Shown here: one piece after another, positions 54,100-64,000 of the stretch
Position numbering within the stretch: position 1 is the first letter of the stretch
Layout: each line of letters starts with the position of its first letter
Assembly (NCBI GenBank): GCA_031769625.1
Contig: JAUIMM010000213.1
Location: forward strand, 868,001 to 932,000
Reading direction: 5' to 3'
Length of the DNA: 64,000 bases
DNA from: Taudactylus pleione
Lineage: Eukaryota; Chordata; Amphibia; Anura; Myobatrachidae
Made by a program: the position numbers and the translations under genes
The notes under the pieces: generated by a model
Databases searched by the model: none
Seen by the model: only the letters and a program-made list of their open reading frames with translations
Told to the model about the DNA's origin: nothing

Positions 54100-55265
54100 C
54101 AGATCAGAAGGTCAGGGTGAACTGAAAATGAGCAAAGAAGATGGCCCATCGGGCCAGCCGAGGACTCACACACTAGATAATTTTGAGAAAGAGGAGGTTC
54201 CGATGGTCAGTGAAGACAGTGAAAGGAAATTTGGCCCCTTCCAGTAAGTATCTCCACTCCTTCAGCACCAACTTCACTGCCAAGAGTTCTTGTTCACCTA
54301 TGGCATATTTCCTTTTGGTAGGAGAGAATTTTTTGGAGAAAAACCCAAAGGGATGAACTCTGTTGTCTTCATAACACTGAGATAAAACTGCTCCCACTGC
54401 TTCTGATGAGGCATCCACCTCTAATAAGAAAGGTCTATCCAGGTCCGTTGTCTTAGGATGGGAGCTGTGATAAAGGCTTGTTTCAGAATCTGGAATGCTG
54501 TCTCTGCTTTGGGTGACCATAGGGCAGGATTGGTGCCTTTATGGGTCAGGGCCATAATGGGAGCCATCAGTGATGAGAATCCTTTGATAAAACGTCTATA
54601 ATAGTTGGCGAATCCGAGTAGTATCTGGATGGCTTTCAAGGTTTGAGGTCGGGACCAATCCAGGATTGCCTGTACTTTCTTGGGATCCATTTCTAGGCTG
54701 GAGGCAGAGATGACATAACCAAGAAATGGCACACTGGGTACACTAAAGACACATTTCTCCAGCATACAGTAGAGGTGGTTTTCCCGACAGCACCTCATTC
54801 ACATGTTTATGATGTTCCTCTGGAGAAGATGAGAAAATCAATATATCATCCAGATAGACAACAGACACGTACAATAAGTAACGGAAAATTTCATTGACAA
54901 AGCCCTGAAAGACAGCAGGGGCATTGCACAAGCCCAAAGGCATCACAAGATATTCAAAATGTCCATTTATAGTATTAAAAGCGGTCTTCCACTCTTCACC
55001 TGAGCGAATATGAATGAGATTGTAGGCCCTGCTAAGATCTAACTTGAAGAATATGATGGACCCCTTGACTCTGTCAAATTGGAAGCGGATATCGATTCTT
55101 GACTGTTATATCATTCAAGCCTCTTAAGCCACCGTCCTTTCTGGCAACGAAGAAGAACCCAGCTCCAGCAGGAGACGTGGAGAGGTGAATAAATCCTTTC
55201 TCCAAATTCTCCTGAATGTATTCAGACATAGCTTTGGTAAGGACAGAGGATAGGTATGACCACAA
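54100..55265 (-). pseudogene. gypsy-2 reverse transcriptase and RNase H
   Basis: The RT N-terminus is at 55265-55074 ([26 protein letters not shown]). The palm shows [15 protein letters not shown] and the catalytic [10 protein letters not shown] with both Asp (GAT GAT). A frameshift near 54790 precedes the thumb (FLGYVISAS, LLGFANYYRRFIKGF). RNase H has [30 protein letters not shown] and [10 protein letters not shown], with Asp, Glu and Asp in place; its end is decayed. Confidence 0.87.
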
Positions 55266-55439
55266 GGCGGCATCTTGTCTGGCAATAGATCAATTGGATG
55301 ATCCAACTCTCTATGAGGAGGTAAGACATGTGCTTGTTGTTCAGAGAAGACATCAGTAAACATTTGATACTCCTTAGGAATTGATGGAGATATTACTGAA
55401 GCTGTTTTCCTTACAGGTCGTATCTTGGGAAGACAGGAT

Positions 55440-56000
55440 TTCTGACAGTCAGCTCCCCATGAAAGAATTTGCATAGAACACCAGTCTATCCTAGGATTGT
55501 GCAGGTGTAAACAGGGTAGTCTTAAAATGACGTCTCGAGACGCCTCAGGTATCAATAAGAACTTTAAACTTTAAAGACCCAGAATGCAGGACTCCGATAT
55601 AGACTAGTACTGGTTGAGTCTCTTTGGTGACGACTCCATTAGCCAGAGGCTGACCATCTATGGCAGTCAAGGAAATTGCATGATGGAGGGCTGAACAAGA
55701 AATCTGTAGTTTGTCCACTAAGCTGGAGGTTATAAACTTTCCGGCTGCTCCAGAATCAAGTAGAGCAGTAACGAAGACAGGTTTTGACTTGAGATCTATG
55801 GCTAAGATCAATATGAAATCTTTAGAATTTGGGGACGGGCTCATAACTCCTAACTTGATGTCCCCAGGGTCAGTTAGGAGTGGGCATTTCCCGATTTTCG
55901 GGAACAGGAGACCACCAGGTGACCCATTTCTCCACAGTATAGGCAGAGGGGTTTTAATATTCTTCTCTGATGTTCCTCTTTGGGTATGATTCACCTGCAT
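55440..56000 (-). pseudogene. gypsy-2 gag C-terminus and protease
   Basis: MQVNHTQRGTSEKN aligns with gypsy-1 near 14410 and is followed by a degraded zinc-knuckle region. The protease active site is intact: VTALLDSGAAGKFI. The flap/substrate region ISLTAIDGQPLANG follows. The C-terminal motif in the next frame reads ILRLPCLHLHNP, where relatives have ILGLPWL. Confidence 0.82.
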
Positions 56001-56183
56001 TGGCTCTTCATCTGTAGAAGGAGGGGTTGGACGGGTAGTAGAGGGAGGAGTAGATGACCTTTGCTAGTCAGTTCTGTGCTTTTCAGCCTGACATTCTCTG
56101 AAGCGTAGATCAATCTTATTACAGAGGGAAATCATATCGTTTAGGTTAACAGGAAGGTCACGGGTGACCAAATCATCCTTTAG

Positions 56184-56801
56184 TCAATCAGAAAGCCCCT
56201 GCCAAAAAGCTGAGGTGAGGGCTTCCTCATTCCACTTGAGTTCTGATGCTAAAATCTGAAACTGTATGGCATATTGGCTGACAGGACGGGTTCCTTGTTT
56301 CAGTGTCATAATACTAGATGAGGCTGATACAGTATGTCCAGGCTCATCAAAAATCCTCCTGAATGATGTCACAAAGTCAGTGTAGTTATCCAGCAGAGAA
56401 TCTGAATACTTCCAGAGTGGGGAAGCCCAATCCAAGGCTGAACCAGACAACAGGGAGATGATGTAAACCACTTTGGTTCGTGCAGTGGGAAAATTATGAG
56501 GCTGTAGGGTGAAATGTATATCACACTGATTCAGGAGTCTGCGACAGAGCTTAGGGTTGCTGTCAAACTTGCTTGGCATAGGGAGATGTAAGCGTGGAGA
56601 TGTCCTGCTTCCTGTATTCCCGGACATAGAAGCAGGTGTAGTTGCTGGTACCCCAGAGGTGGATAAGGAGGTTTGCAGATTATCCTGTCGTTTAGACATT
56701 TCTTGCAGAAACTGAGCCATTTGGTGCTGCATGTTTTCCAGATGGCCAGCAATGCACCAAAATAAATCTACTCCAGACTCCTGTTCCGTGGCCGGATACA
56801 T
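56184..56801 (-). pseudogene. gypsy-2 gag
   Basis: The 205-residue frame starts MYPATEQESG only a few bases after the primer site. It has a predicted coiled-coil-like stretch (LENMQHQMAQFLQEMSKRQ). The capsid core contains LLNQCDIHFTLQ, FPTARTKVVYIISLL, ALDWASPLWKY, FRRIFDEPGH and the block YAIQFQILASEL. The frame stops at WQGLSD just before the zinc-knuckle region. Confidence 0.85.
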
Positions 56802-56804
56802 GGG

Positions 56805-56814
56805 GCCAGTGCAA
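56805..56814 (-). other. gypsy-2 primer-binding site (self-priming type)
   Basis: On the minus strand TTGCACTGGC lies two bases after the 5' LTR end. It is perfectly complementary to GCCAGTGCAA in the LTR (minus strand of 57329-57338). gypsy-1 has a T at the fourth base here and the compensating A in its LTR. Confidence 0.72.
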
Positions 56815-56816
56815 AC

Positions 56817-57646
56817 TGTGATGTTCTGGTTTTGCTGTGAACCCAGGGTGGTAATAGGAGCAGACTCTGAAGCAGGTTTTAATTAAAAGTTAATGTAGAG
56901 TTTTTAATGAGTGGCTTAACAGACATGAATGTGGTAAAACAGAAAGTCCGGGTATAGCACTAAAGTGCACTTGGGAGCTGTAGTGAGGGAAATAGGACAA
57001 AGTCCAGTTAGTGACAGGCAATGGAAAATGTCCAGGTAGTGACTGGTTAAATATAAATTGTCCCGGTAGTGGCAGACAAAGTGAACTGTAGAGGTGGTGA
57101 CTGATTAATGGAGAATGCAGACTGAGGAAGAAATATCCAGCAGAGTGTCAATGGAGGCAAGGTGCAGGGTGAACAGCAGAACTCAGGTACTCAGGCAAGG
57201 GAAAGGTAATGGAGGATGCAGGGTAGTCCAGCGGGGTTTGGTGCAGACAAGCAGGCAGGCAGGTAGCGTTTCACAGGTAACAGGTGGTGAGCACAGAGAA
57301 CTCTCTCTCAGCTATGCTGAGAAACATGTTGCACTGGCAATAAAGTGAGGCTCTGAACCTTCCTAAATACCAAGTGCTGTGCTGTGACTGGCCATAGAGA
57401 GCATGTGACAAACCAGGATTGGACAAGCAAATCACATGGCCGGAGGCAAGATGGCTGTGCCCATGCCGAATGGAACGGAAGCACTGCCAGGCCTCACCAG
57501 TCCAACGTGAGAGCATGCCCGCACAGAGCCACGCACAGCCAATGCCCCTCACTATACACCAGCACCACCGCTTGATGCCCCCCCACCACAGTGATCTCAC
57601 AGGTAATACGCGTCGACCACCATGCCAAGAAACCCTGGTCATGACA
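56817..57646 (-). repeat. gypsy-2 5' LTR
   Basis: The partner of 51891-52699, slightly longer because of short insertions (for example AGCTATGCTGAGAAACAT near 57311). TGTGATG...ATGACA on the + strand. Confidence 0.92.
57329..57369 (-). promoter_or_regulatory. gypsy-2 TATA-like box and start of R
   Basis: On the minus strand TATTTAGG (57369-57362) lies 31 bases before GCCAGTGCAA (57338-57329), the same spacing as in gypsy-1. This supports these bases as the 5' end of the RNA. Confidence 0.6.
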
Positions 57647-58019
57647 CTAATATGCTAATGCAGCAGGAGGTGTCTGGTGTAAATGTACATCTCCTCACTG
57701 CATTGTAGCTCCGGGTGCTGCATACTAAAATGCAGCATCAGATCTTCTGTAAGACCATCAACAATCTGCAATCATGCTTTGGCTTGGGGTAATGGCGAGA
57801 GATCTCGCAGAGGGAGACCTGCACATGTGCAGTACAAATCCTGCACATATGCAGGTTTCCCACAATCAGAGTAGTATGCAAACCATCGGGTTTGCATAAT
57901 CTCTGAAAAAGTCCCCATGTTAGCATTATATGTGCATCTGATATCCACTATCAATTCATGTGGTTTAATATGATTAGTTGAGGTCATGTGTCTATGCTAC
58001 CAAAATCCATCTTGATTCT

Positions 58020-58990
58020 ATTTTACCAGAGCAGCAATTCGTCACCTGTACCAGGATGTTAAAAAAGTTACTACTTGCCTAAAAAATGCCATTTTACCAA
58101 CTATACACTTAACTGCAGATATGTGGACAAGCAGTACTGGTCAAACTAACAATGACATGACTGTGACAACCCATTTGGGTGGGTGTATCACATTTAGCAG
58201 CAGTATCTAAAACACAACACCAGCTCATTCATGGGCAGGCTACTCTCTGTATCACTGGCTTAACTATGAAGCATACCAGTATCAATCTGTTGGAAATCCT
58301 CAGGAGAATTTTAGGGGAGTAAGTAATTTTGCTATCACATCCCAAAGGATTTGTCATCTCTGATAATGCAGGTTACATTGGATGAGCATTACACCTGGGT
58401 GAATTTCAACACAGCATGATTTTTACGCACACAATAAACTTGGTGGTTCAGAATTTCTTAAAAACTGACAGGTCCATGCAGGAAATGCTGACTGTGGCCT
58501 GTAAATTTTATGGGAATGTTTGGCATTCAGCAATTGACTGTAGAAGATTACAGCAGCTGCAAGAACAGTATAATTTGCCATACTACCAACTGAAGAAATT
58601 GGTAGTAACCAGGTGGATGTCCACCCTTTATATGCGTCAGCAACTGGAGGAACAGCAACAAGCCATCCAAATGCACACATCAAGCAAGCTACTGAAACCA
58701 TTTGAAATTTTAGTTCAGACACTGCCAGGTCATACTCTTAATTATACAGTAATACTCAAAAAGCAGCTAGAGAAGTTGAAGAAGGAGATGAACAGAAGCA
58801 TGTTGGACTTGTAGATCAGGTTCTTTATTTTCCTTACAAGGACCCAAGTGTTTGCAACATCTTGTATTTGGATCAGTATATTTTGGCAACCATGCTTGAT
58901 CCTAGGTTTAAGTCCTATGTAATTCCTTTCTTTAAAACTGACACAGATCTTAAGAGATGCAAAGTGCTCTTTGCGAGCAAGTAGTCAGCT
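58020..58990 (+). pseudogene. hAT copy 2 transposase, central part
   Basis: Early fragments have the ADMWTS-type block (LTADMWTSSTGQTNND), a hallmark of hAT transposases near the first catalytic Asp. The open frame 58416-58814 has HTINLVVQNFL, CRRLQQLQEQ and the RWMSTLYMRQQLEEQQ block (relatives have RWNST). Further on, ILATMLDPRFKSYV is readable near 58880. Several stops occur, one being TAG near 58981. Confidence 0.78.
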
Positions 58991-59218
58991 CATGTGGCAT
59001 ATGCCAAGAAAAAACTGACCTTTTCCAAGAGACCCACTGGTGATGATGATGAGAAAACTTAAAGCACCAGAGTGAAACATTATGACATATGGTCAGACTT
59101 AAAAAAAATTGCCCACATATATTGACAACTCTACCATGACTCAAACTGCTACAGTAAGCATCAATAGAATGGTGGAGGATTAATTGAATTTTACTGTACA
59201 AATTAGCATCTAACACAG

Positions 59219-59421
59219 GTCTTTATTCAGAGTTGTATGCTAATGCTCCTGCGATTTTCACAGTTGTGGATCTGCTAAATTATGCTAATGCAACCGTGTC
59301 CCGGGAATTGTATTGAGACAACCACCCGAGCCATCACTGCTATCCGCAACTGCATAAACATTTTCAGCATCGGACGCAGATCATGCAAACATAGACTCCT
59401 TGAGTCGCATTCAGAATGACC
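59219..59421. mobile_element. MITE nested in hAT copy 2 (203 bp)
   Basis: The left end GGTCTTTATTCAGAGTTG and right end (reverse complement GGTCATTCTGAATGCGAC) resemble the Harbinger-like group, with GGTCATTCAG-type ends. The TSD is not clear. Confidence 0.5.
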
Positions 59422-60076
59422 ACCATAACTGAGATGTTGGAGCTCGGTCTCTTGAGTATGAGATCGCAGATGCAGGATGTGACACGTCCTGAAAAGGTGG
59501 AGAAAACGCCTGAGTTTTTAGCTGCCACTCTCAGTTGCCTCACCAAAACACTCTCTGCCTGTCAATTACACTGCAAATAAAGACTTGCAGTGTGCAACTA
59601 CAGTAATTTACCTTGACACATGTGCAAAATTATGGCTGCATGAAGACAAGGTTACAAATCACCAACAAGGTTACAAGTCACCATGCGATTATCACCACTA
59701 TGCTACCATGCTACCATACAATGAATGTGAATAGTGATAGCAAAACATGTAAACTATTATGGACACTATAGAAGTCTGTGGATTCTCAGCTAAACTGAAT
59801 TTATTGAAATACTAATATGCATCCTTTGATAATAAGATTCTCTATTACATTACTGCTAATTCTCTATGATGAGCACAGATCATTCAAGTTGCTAATTTCA
59901 GCTTTGCCCCATTAGTTGTTGAAGCACTGTATTAGCTAGAGCTTCTCAACTCTCTTTTAGAGATCACAGTAGCATCATTCAGTGCAGCACACAGTACACC
60001 TCATTCTGGACAGGCACTTGTCACAGACGTTGATGTTCTGTATCTGTGTCTGGTATCTGTATTATTTGATTTGATT

Positions 60077-60265
60077 GAGCCTGTGATGTGCTGGTTGGAG
60101 AAGTTTGCTATTAAATTAATTAATTATCAATTTCTACATTCTACAATAATCAATTTCTATTGGCATGAGGCCTGTGATTTCCTGGTTGGAGAAGTTTGTT
60201 ATTAACTTATTAATTAATTAGCAATTTCTACAGTTAACAATTTTCATTGGTTTGAATCCTGTGAT
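60077..60265. repeat. Direct repeats in hAT copy 2 3' region
   Basis: Two units of about 87 bases begin GCCTGTGATGTGCTGGTTGG and GCCTGTGATTTCCTGGTTGG. A third partial unit starts TCCTGTGATTTTG. All contain GAAGTTTG.TATTAA and CAATTTCTAC. Confidence 0.75.
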
Positions 60266-61428
60266 TTTGTAATATATTATATTTTGTATTCTACTAAGCT
60301 TTTACTTATAGGATGTTAGTTCTTGATTAATGAAAACATTCTGTAGGGTTGTATAATTTATTAAACTGTCATCCTGTCTGCAACTGCTGTGCCACTATGT
60401 TTCATAGATGTGATATTCTTTTAAACTGCCATGTGTTTGTGCCACTGCCCTGTTGCTTAGTTTAGCCAGCCAGCATGCTGCAGCCTGTAGCCAATATTGG
60501 CGAATACAATATTGTGAGCTGTGAGGTGGTCAAAATTGACTGGAAATGTGTGTTATTGATGGTAATTATACTGTAAAACAGAAACAGGTCCAAATTACAT
60601 GATTTTAGATTTTTTATTTTTTTTTTAAAAAAGAAATCCATATCCAAACTAGGGGTGTGCACCGGCCACTTTTCGTGTTTTGGTTTTGGATCTGAATCTT
60701 TCTTCGTGTTTTGGATCTGGATTGGTTTGCCAAAACCACCCTTCCGTGTTTTGGGTTCTGGGTTTTGTGTTTTGGATCTGTATTTTTTTTTAAAAAAGCA
60801 TAAAAACAGCTAAAATCACAGAATTTGTGTGTTTCTCTGCTCCTATGCTATTATTAACCTCAATAACCATATTTTCCACTCATTTCCAGTTTATTCTGAA
60901 CACCTCACACCTCACAATAGTGTTTTTATATCCAAAAGGTTGCACCGAGGTAGCTGGATGACTATGCTAAGAGATACGAATGGGCGGCACAAACACGTGG
61001 TCCATCTAGGAGTGACACTGCAGTGGCAGACAGGATGGCAGTTTGAAAAACTAGGCCCCAAACAGTACATAATTCAAAGAAAAAAAAGAGGTGCAAGATG
61101 GAATTGTCCTCCACCCACCCTTATGTTGTATAAACAGGACATGCACACTTTAACAAACCAAACATTTCAGCGCCAGGGTCTGCCACACGACTGTGGCTGA
61201 AATTATTGGTTCGTTTGGGCCCCCACAAAACAAGCTGGCAATTAATCTGTCCCTGCACAAACTGGCACTACGGAGGCAAGATGTCGTCCTCATCCTCCGA
61301 TTCCTCACCCTCTTCAGTGTTGTGTACATCCTCATCCTCACAGAGTATTAATTCGTCCCTGCTGGAATCCACAACCACAGGTCCCTCTGTACGTTCTGGA
61401 GGCTGGTCACCCTGGAAGAGTTGATAAT

Positions 61429-61725
61429 TCATTTTATGAACATCATCTTCTCCACATTTTGTGGAAGCAACCTCCTACGCCTTTTGCTGACAAGGTTCCC
61501 GGCTGCACTAAACACTCTTTCGGAGTACACACTGGAGGGGGGGCAACTCAGGTAAAATAGAGCCAGTTTGTACAGGGACCTCCAAATTGCTTCTTTTTCC
61601 TGCCAGTACAGGTACGGACTGTCTGACATGCCTACTTGGATGCTGTCACTGATGTAATCCTTTAACAGACAGACGCACGCTTGTCGCTGCTGCTTTAAGG
61701 ATGCAGGTGCGGCTACAGCCCACAC
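61429..61725 (-). pseudogene. hAT copy 3 transposase C-terminal dimerisation domain
   Basis: Reads YLYWQEKEAIWRSLYKLALFYL and then PPSSVYSERVFSAAG, the best-conserved hAT C-terminal motif, followed by a basic KRRRRLLPQNVEKMMFI end. It is the best preserved hAT domain in the window. Its N-terminal part (SLKQQRQACVCLLK) lies inside the last unit of array A, so exon and array overlap. Confidence 0.88.
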
Positions 61726-62125
61726 ATTTCACAAAGACAGAAAAAAAAGAAGAATATTTTTATTGTTTGTGGAGCACACTTTGAGGGTTACACCACCCTT
61801 TAACAGACAGACGCACGCTTGTCGCTGCTGCTTTGAGGATGCAAGTGCGGCTACAGCCCACATAATTCACAAAGACAGAAAAAAAAAGAAGAATATTTTT
61901 ATTGTTTGTGGAGCACACTTTGAGGGTTACACCACCCTTTAACAGACAGACGCATGCTTGTCGCTGCTGCTTTAAGGATGCAGGTGCGGCTACAGCCCAC
62001 ACATTTCACAAAGACAGAAAAAAAAATTAGAATATTTTTATTGTTTGTGGAGCACACTTTGAGGGTTACACCACCATTTAACAGACAGATGCATGCTTGT
62101 CACTGCTGCTTTGAGGATGCAGGTG
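61660..62125 (-). repeat. Tandem array A (138-139 bp unit) in hAT copy 3
   Basis: Three full units and a partial one. The word CACGCTTGTCGCTG or its variant starts at 61676, 61814, 61953 and 62092. Each unit contains both exon-like sequence (read on the minus strand as ASLKQQRQACVCLLK) and non-coding AT-rich sequence ending in TTTCTGTCTTTGTGAA. Confidence 0.9.
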
Positions 62126-62452
62126 GAATCTAGACGGGATTTGGAACCGGGGACACACTACTTCCATCAATTGTTTAAATCCCACTGCACTAATGGCGGA
62201 TACCGGACCCACGTCTAACACCAACATAGCAGTCAAGGCCTCAGTTATACGTTTTGCTTCAGGATGACTGCTGTTGTACTTCATCCTCATCCATAGGGAC
62301 TGTTGGAGGGTCAATTGTTTAGTAAAAGTGGTGGTGTTCCTACTTCCTCTCTGGGATGATGAACAACTCCCAGCAGCAGCAACAGCACTAGGAGGAAGTG
62401 GTTCTTGATCTTTCCCTATTTTATTTTTATCAGAGAAAGTTTGGTCCTCCAT
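62078..62452 (-). pseudogene. hAT copy 3 transposase, middle exon
   Basis: Open frame with NKIGKDQEPLPPSAVAAAG, then KQLTLQQSLWMRM and ITEALTAMLVLDVGPVSA, followed by FKQLMEVVCPRFQIPSR. This is the segment of ZBED-type hAT transposases between BED finger and catalytic core. It runs into array A at its C-terminal end (about 62120). Confidence 0.8.
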
Positions 62453-62459
62453 TTATGTT

Positions 62460-64000
62460 ATATTGATATATACGTGCGGCTAAAGCGCACACAAACACAG
62501 AAAATATTTTTTTATTTTTGCTGGAGAGTAGTGCACTTTGTGGGTTACACCACCCATTAAGAAATGAGCCAGCCGGCTCTTTACTTATGGGACACAGGCG
62601 CACGCTTGGCGCTGCTCCTTTGTTGATGCACGTGCAGCCACAGTGCACACAATTCACAAACACAGAAAATATATATTTTTTTGGTTTGGACTGGAGTGTA
62701 CTTTGGGGGCTACAGCACCCTTTAACGGTCAAGCCAGCCGGCCCTTTACTTATGACACAGGCGCACGCTTGGCACTACTTTGTTGATGCACGTGCGGCTA
62801 CTGCGCACACAATTCACAAACACAGAAAATATTTTGTTATTTGGTTTAGAGTGTACTTTGGGGGTTACAGTACCCTTTAACGGTCAAGCCAGCTGGCCCT
62901 TTACTTATGACACAGGCGCACGCTTGGCACTACTTTTTTGATGCACGTGCGGCTACTGCACACACAATTCACAAACACAGAAAAAATATTTTGTTATTTG
63001 GTTTAGAGTGGAGTTTGGGGTTACAGCACCCTTTAACGGTCAAGCCAGCCGGCCCTTTACTTATGACACAGGCGCACGCTTGGCACTACTTTGTTGATGC
63101 ACGTGCGGCTACTGCGCACACAATTCACAAACACAGAAAATATTTTGTTATTTGGTTTAGAGTGTACTTTGGGGGTTACAGCACCCTTTAACGGTCAAGC
63201 CAGCTGGCCCTTTACTTATGACACAGGCGCACGCTTGGCACTACTTTTTTGATGCACGTGCGGCTACTGCACACACAATTCACAAACACAGAAAAAATAT
63301 TTTGTTATTTGGTTTAGAGTGGAGTTTGGGGTTACAGCACCCTTTAACGGTCAAGCCAGCCGGCCCTTTACTTATGACACAGGCGCACGCTTGGCACTAC
63401 TTTGTTGATGCACGTGCGGCTACTGCGCACACAATTCACAAACACAGAAAATATTTTTTTATTTGGTTTGGACTGGAGTGTACTTTGGGGGTTACAGCAC
63501 CCTTTAACGGTCAAGCCAGCTGCCCTTTACTTATGACACAGGTGCACGCTTGGCACTACTTTGTTGATGCACGTGCGGCTACTGCGCACACAATTCACAA
63601 ACACAGAAAATATTTTGTTATTTGGTTTAGAGTGTACTTTGGGGGTTACAGCACCCTTTAATGGTCAAGCCAGCCGGCCCTTTACTTATGACACAGGCGC
63701 ACGCTTGGCACTACTTTGTTGATGCACGTGCGGCTACTGCGCACACAATTCACAAACACAAAAAAAATATTTTGTTATTTTGTTTGGAGTGTACTTTGGG
63801 GGTTACAGCACCCTTTAACGGTCAAGCCAGCCGGCCCTTTACTTATGATACAGGCGCACGCTTGGCACTACTTTGTTGATGCACGTGCGGCTACTGCGCA
63901 CACAATTCACAAACACAGAAAATATTTTTTTTTTGGTTTGGACTGGAGTGTACTTTGGGGGTTACAGCACCCTTTAATGGTCAAGCCAGCCGGCCCTTTA
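62460..64000 (-). repeat. Tandem array B (155-163 bp unit), continues past the window
   Basis: The word CACGCTTGG (once in a variant context) starts at 62601, 62764, 62919, 63075, 63230, 63386, 63545, 63700 and 63857, giving spacings of 155 to 163. Units starting 62919 and 63230 share private variants (six T, CTGCACACAC, GTTTAGAGTGGAG), so a 311-bp dimer has been duplicated. The long + strand frames with HAWHYF are products of the repeat. Confidence 0.93.

Larger units (their letters stand above)
51891..57646 (-). mobile_element. Ty3/gypsy chromovirus gypsy-2 (5756 bp)
   Basis: A complete but decayed LTR retrotransposon on the minus strand. The LTRs are 51891-52699 and 56817-57646, with 5-bp TSD CTAAT (51886-51890 and 57647-57651). 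Gene order in element direction is gag, protease, RT, RNase H, integrase, chromodomain. Its RT catalytic box is intact, but gag and pol carry several stops and frameshifts. It is closely related to gypsy-1. Confidence 0.93.
51822..57914. mobile_element. Harbinger-like MITE interrupted by gypsy-2
   Basis: The left end GGCCTGATTCAGAG and right end (reverse complement GGACTTTTTCAGAG) match in 11 of 14 positions. The gypsy-2 element with its CTAAT duplication lies at 51891-57646. With it removed, the MITE is about 330 bp. The MITE itself lies in hAT copy 2. Confidence 0.6.
57915..60649 (+). mobile_element. hAT copy 2, 3' part
   Basis: Continues copy 2 after the nested MITE/gypsy block. It holds the transposase central part, a nested MITE at 59219-59421, tandem repeats at 60077-60260 and the 3' end, which stops at 60649 where copy 3 begins in the opposite orientation. 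Confidence 0.7.
60650..64000 (-). mobile_element. hAT copy 3 (runs off the window)
   Basis: The 3' terminus is at 60650 (TAGGGGTGTGCACCGGCC on the + strand) followed by TTTTGG-rich repeats. The 3' region at 60830-60950 is reverse relative to copies 1 and 2. The transposase C-terminal exon is at 61725-61429, array A at 61660-62125, another exon at 62452-62078 and array B from 62460 on. The 5' end lies beyond the window. Confidence 0.72.

Noticed and set aside
62518..63879. Several + strand frames with repeated HAWHYFVDARAATAHTIHKH sequence
   Set aside because: They follow the 155-bp satellite unit. The transposase exons of the surrounding element are on the other strand.
62460..64000. Regular direct repeats that could suggest a CRISPR array
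   Set aside because: Units are contiguous 155-163 bp repeats without short repeats separated by unique spacers, in a vertebrate transposon context.

Overview
The window looks like anuran (frog) genomic DNA. I infer this from very dense, nested transposons of kinds known from amphibians: Penelope-like elements with GIY-YIG endonuclease, chromodomain gypsy elements, a class-I-like endogenous retrovirus, hAT and Harbinger-like MITEs, and palindromic MITEs. There are no compact gene blocks and no bacterial-type signals. I found no host protein-coding gene, no functional RNA gene and no CRISPR array. Every coding region I can support is a decayed transposon gene.

Layout, left to right. 960-7108: two Penelope-like elements head to tail, with reverse transcriptase (RT) and GIY-YIG remnants and hammerhead-ribozyme-like cores. 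7384-10826: small hAT and Harbinger-like MITEs, several with clear target-site duplications (TSDs). 10830-12520: AT-rich, featureless. 12841-29556: a chromodomain Ty3/gypsy element (gypsy-1, + strand) split inside its integrase by an 11-kb endogenous retrovirus (ERV) on the minus strand (16839-27839, 4-bp TSD TCTA, tRNA-Pro primer site, gag-pro-pol-env). 29695-31468: a candidate solo LTR carrying a tRNA-Glu-like fossil and a hAT MITE. 31474-40888: a run of MITEs, some nested in each other. 35245-36910 and 42855-44438: two related non-autonomous hAT elements filled with a minisatellite. 45241-64000: three copies of a ZBED-type hAT transposon, one with an internal inversion. One copy is interrupted by a Harbinger-like MITE that is itself interrupted by a second gypsy element (gypsy-2, minus strand, TSD CTAAT). 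The window ends in a tandem satellite related to the hAT transposase gene.

The most informative observations are these. Both gypsy elements show a self-priming primer site (Tf1/sushi type) that covaries with the start of R. Three of the five RTs have lost the second catalytic Asp in a way that matches CpG decay. Two tandem arrays flank a hAT exon and share one ancestral unit. One Harbinger-like MITE is built almost wholly from consecutive palindromes. By eye, LTR divergence agrees with the nesting order (ERV younger than gypsy-1).
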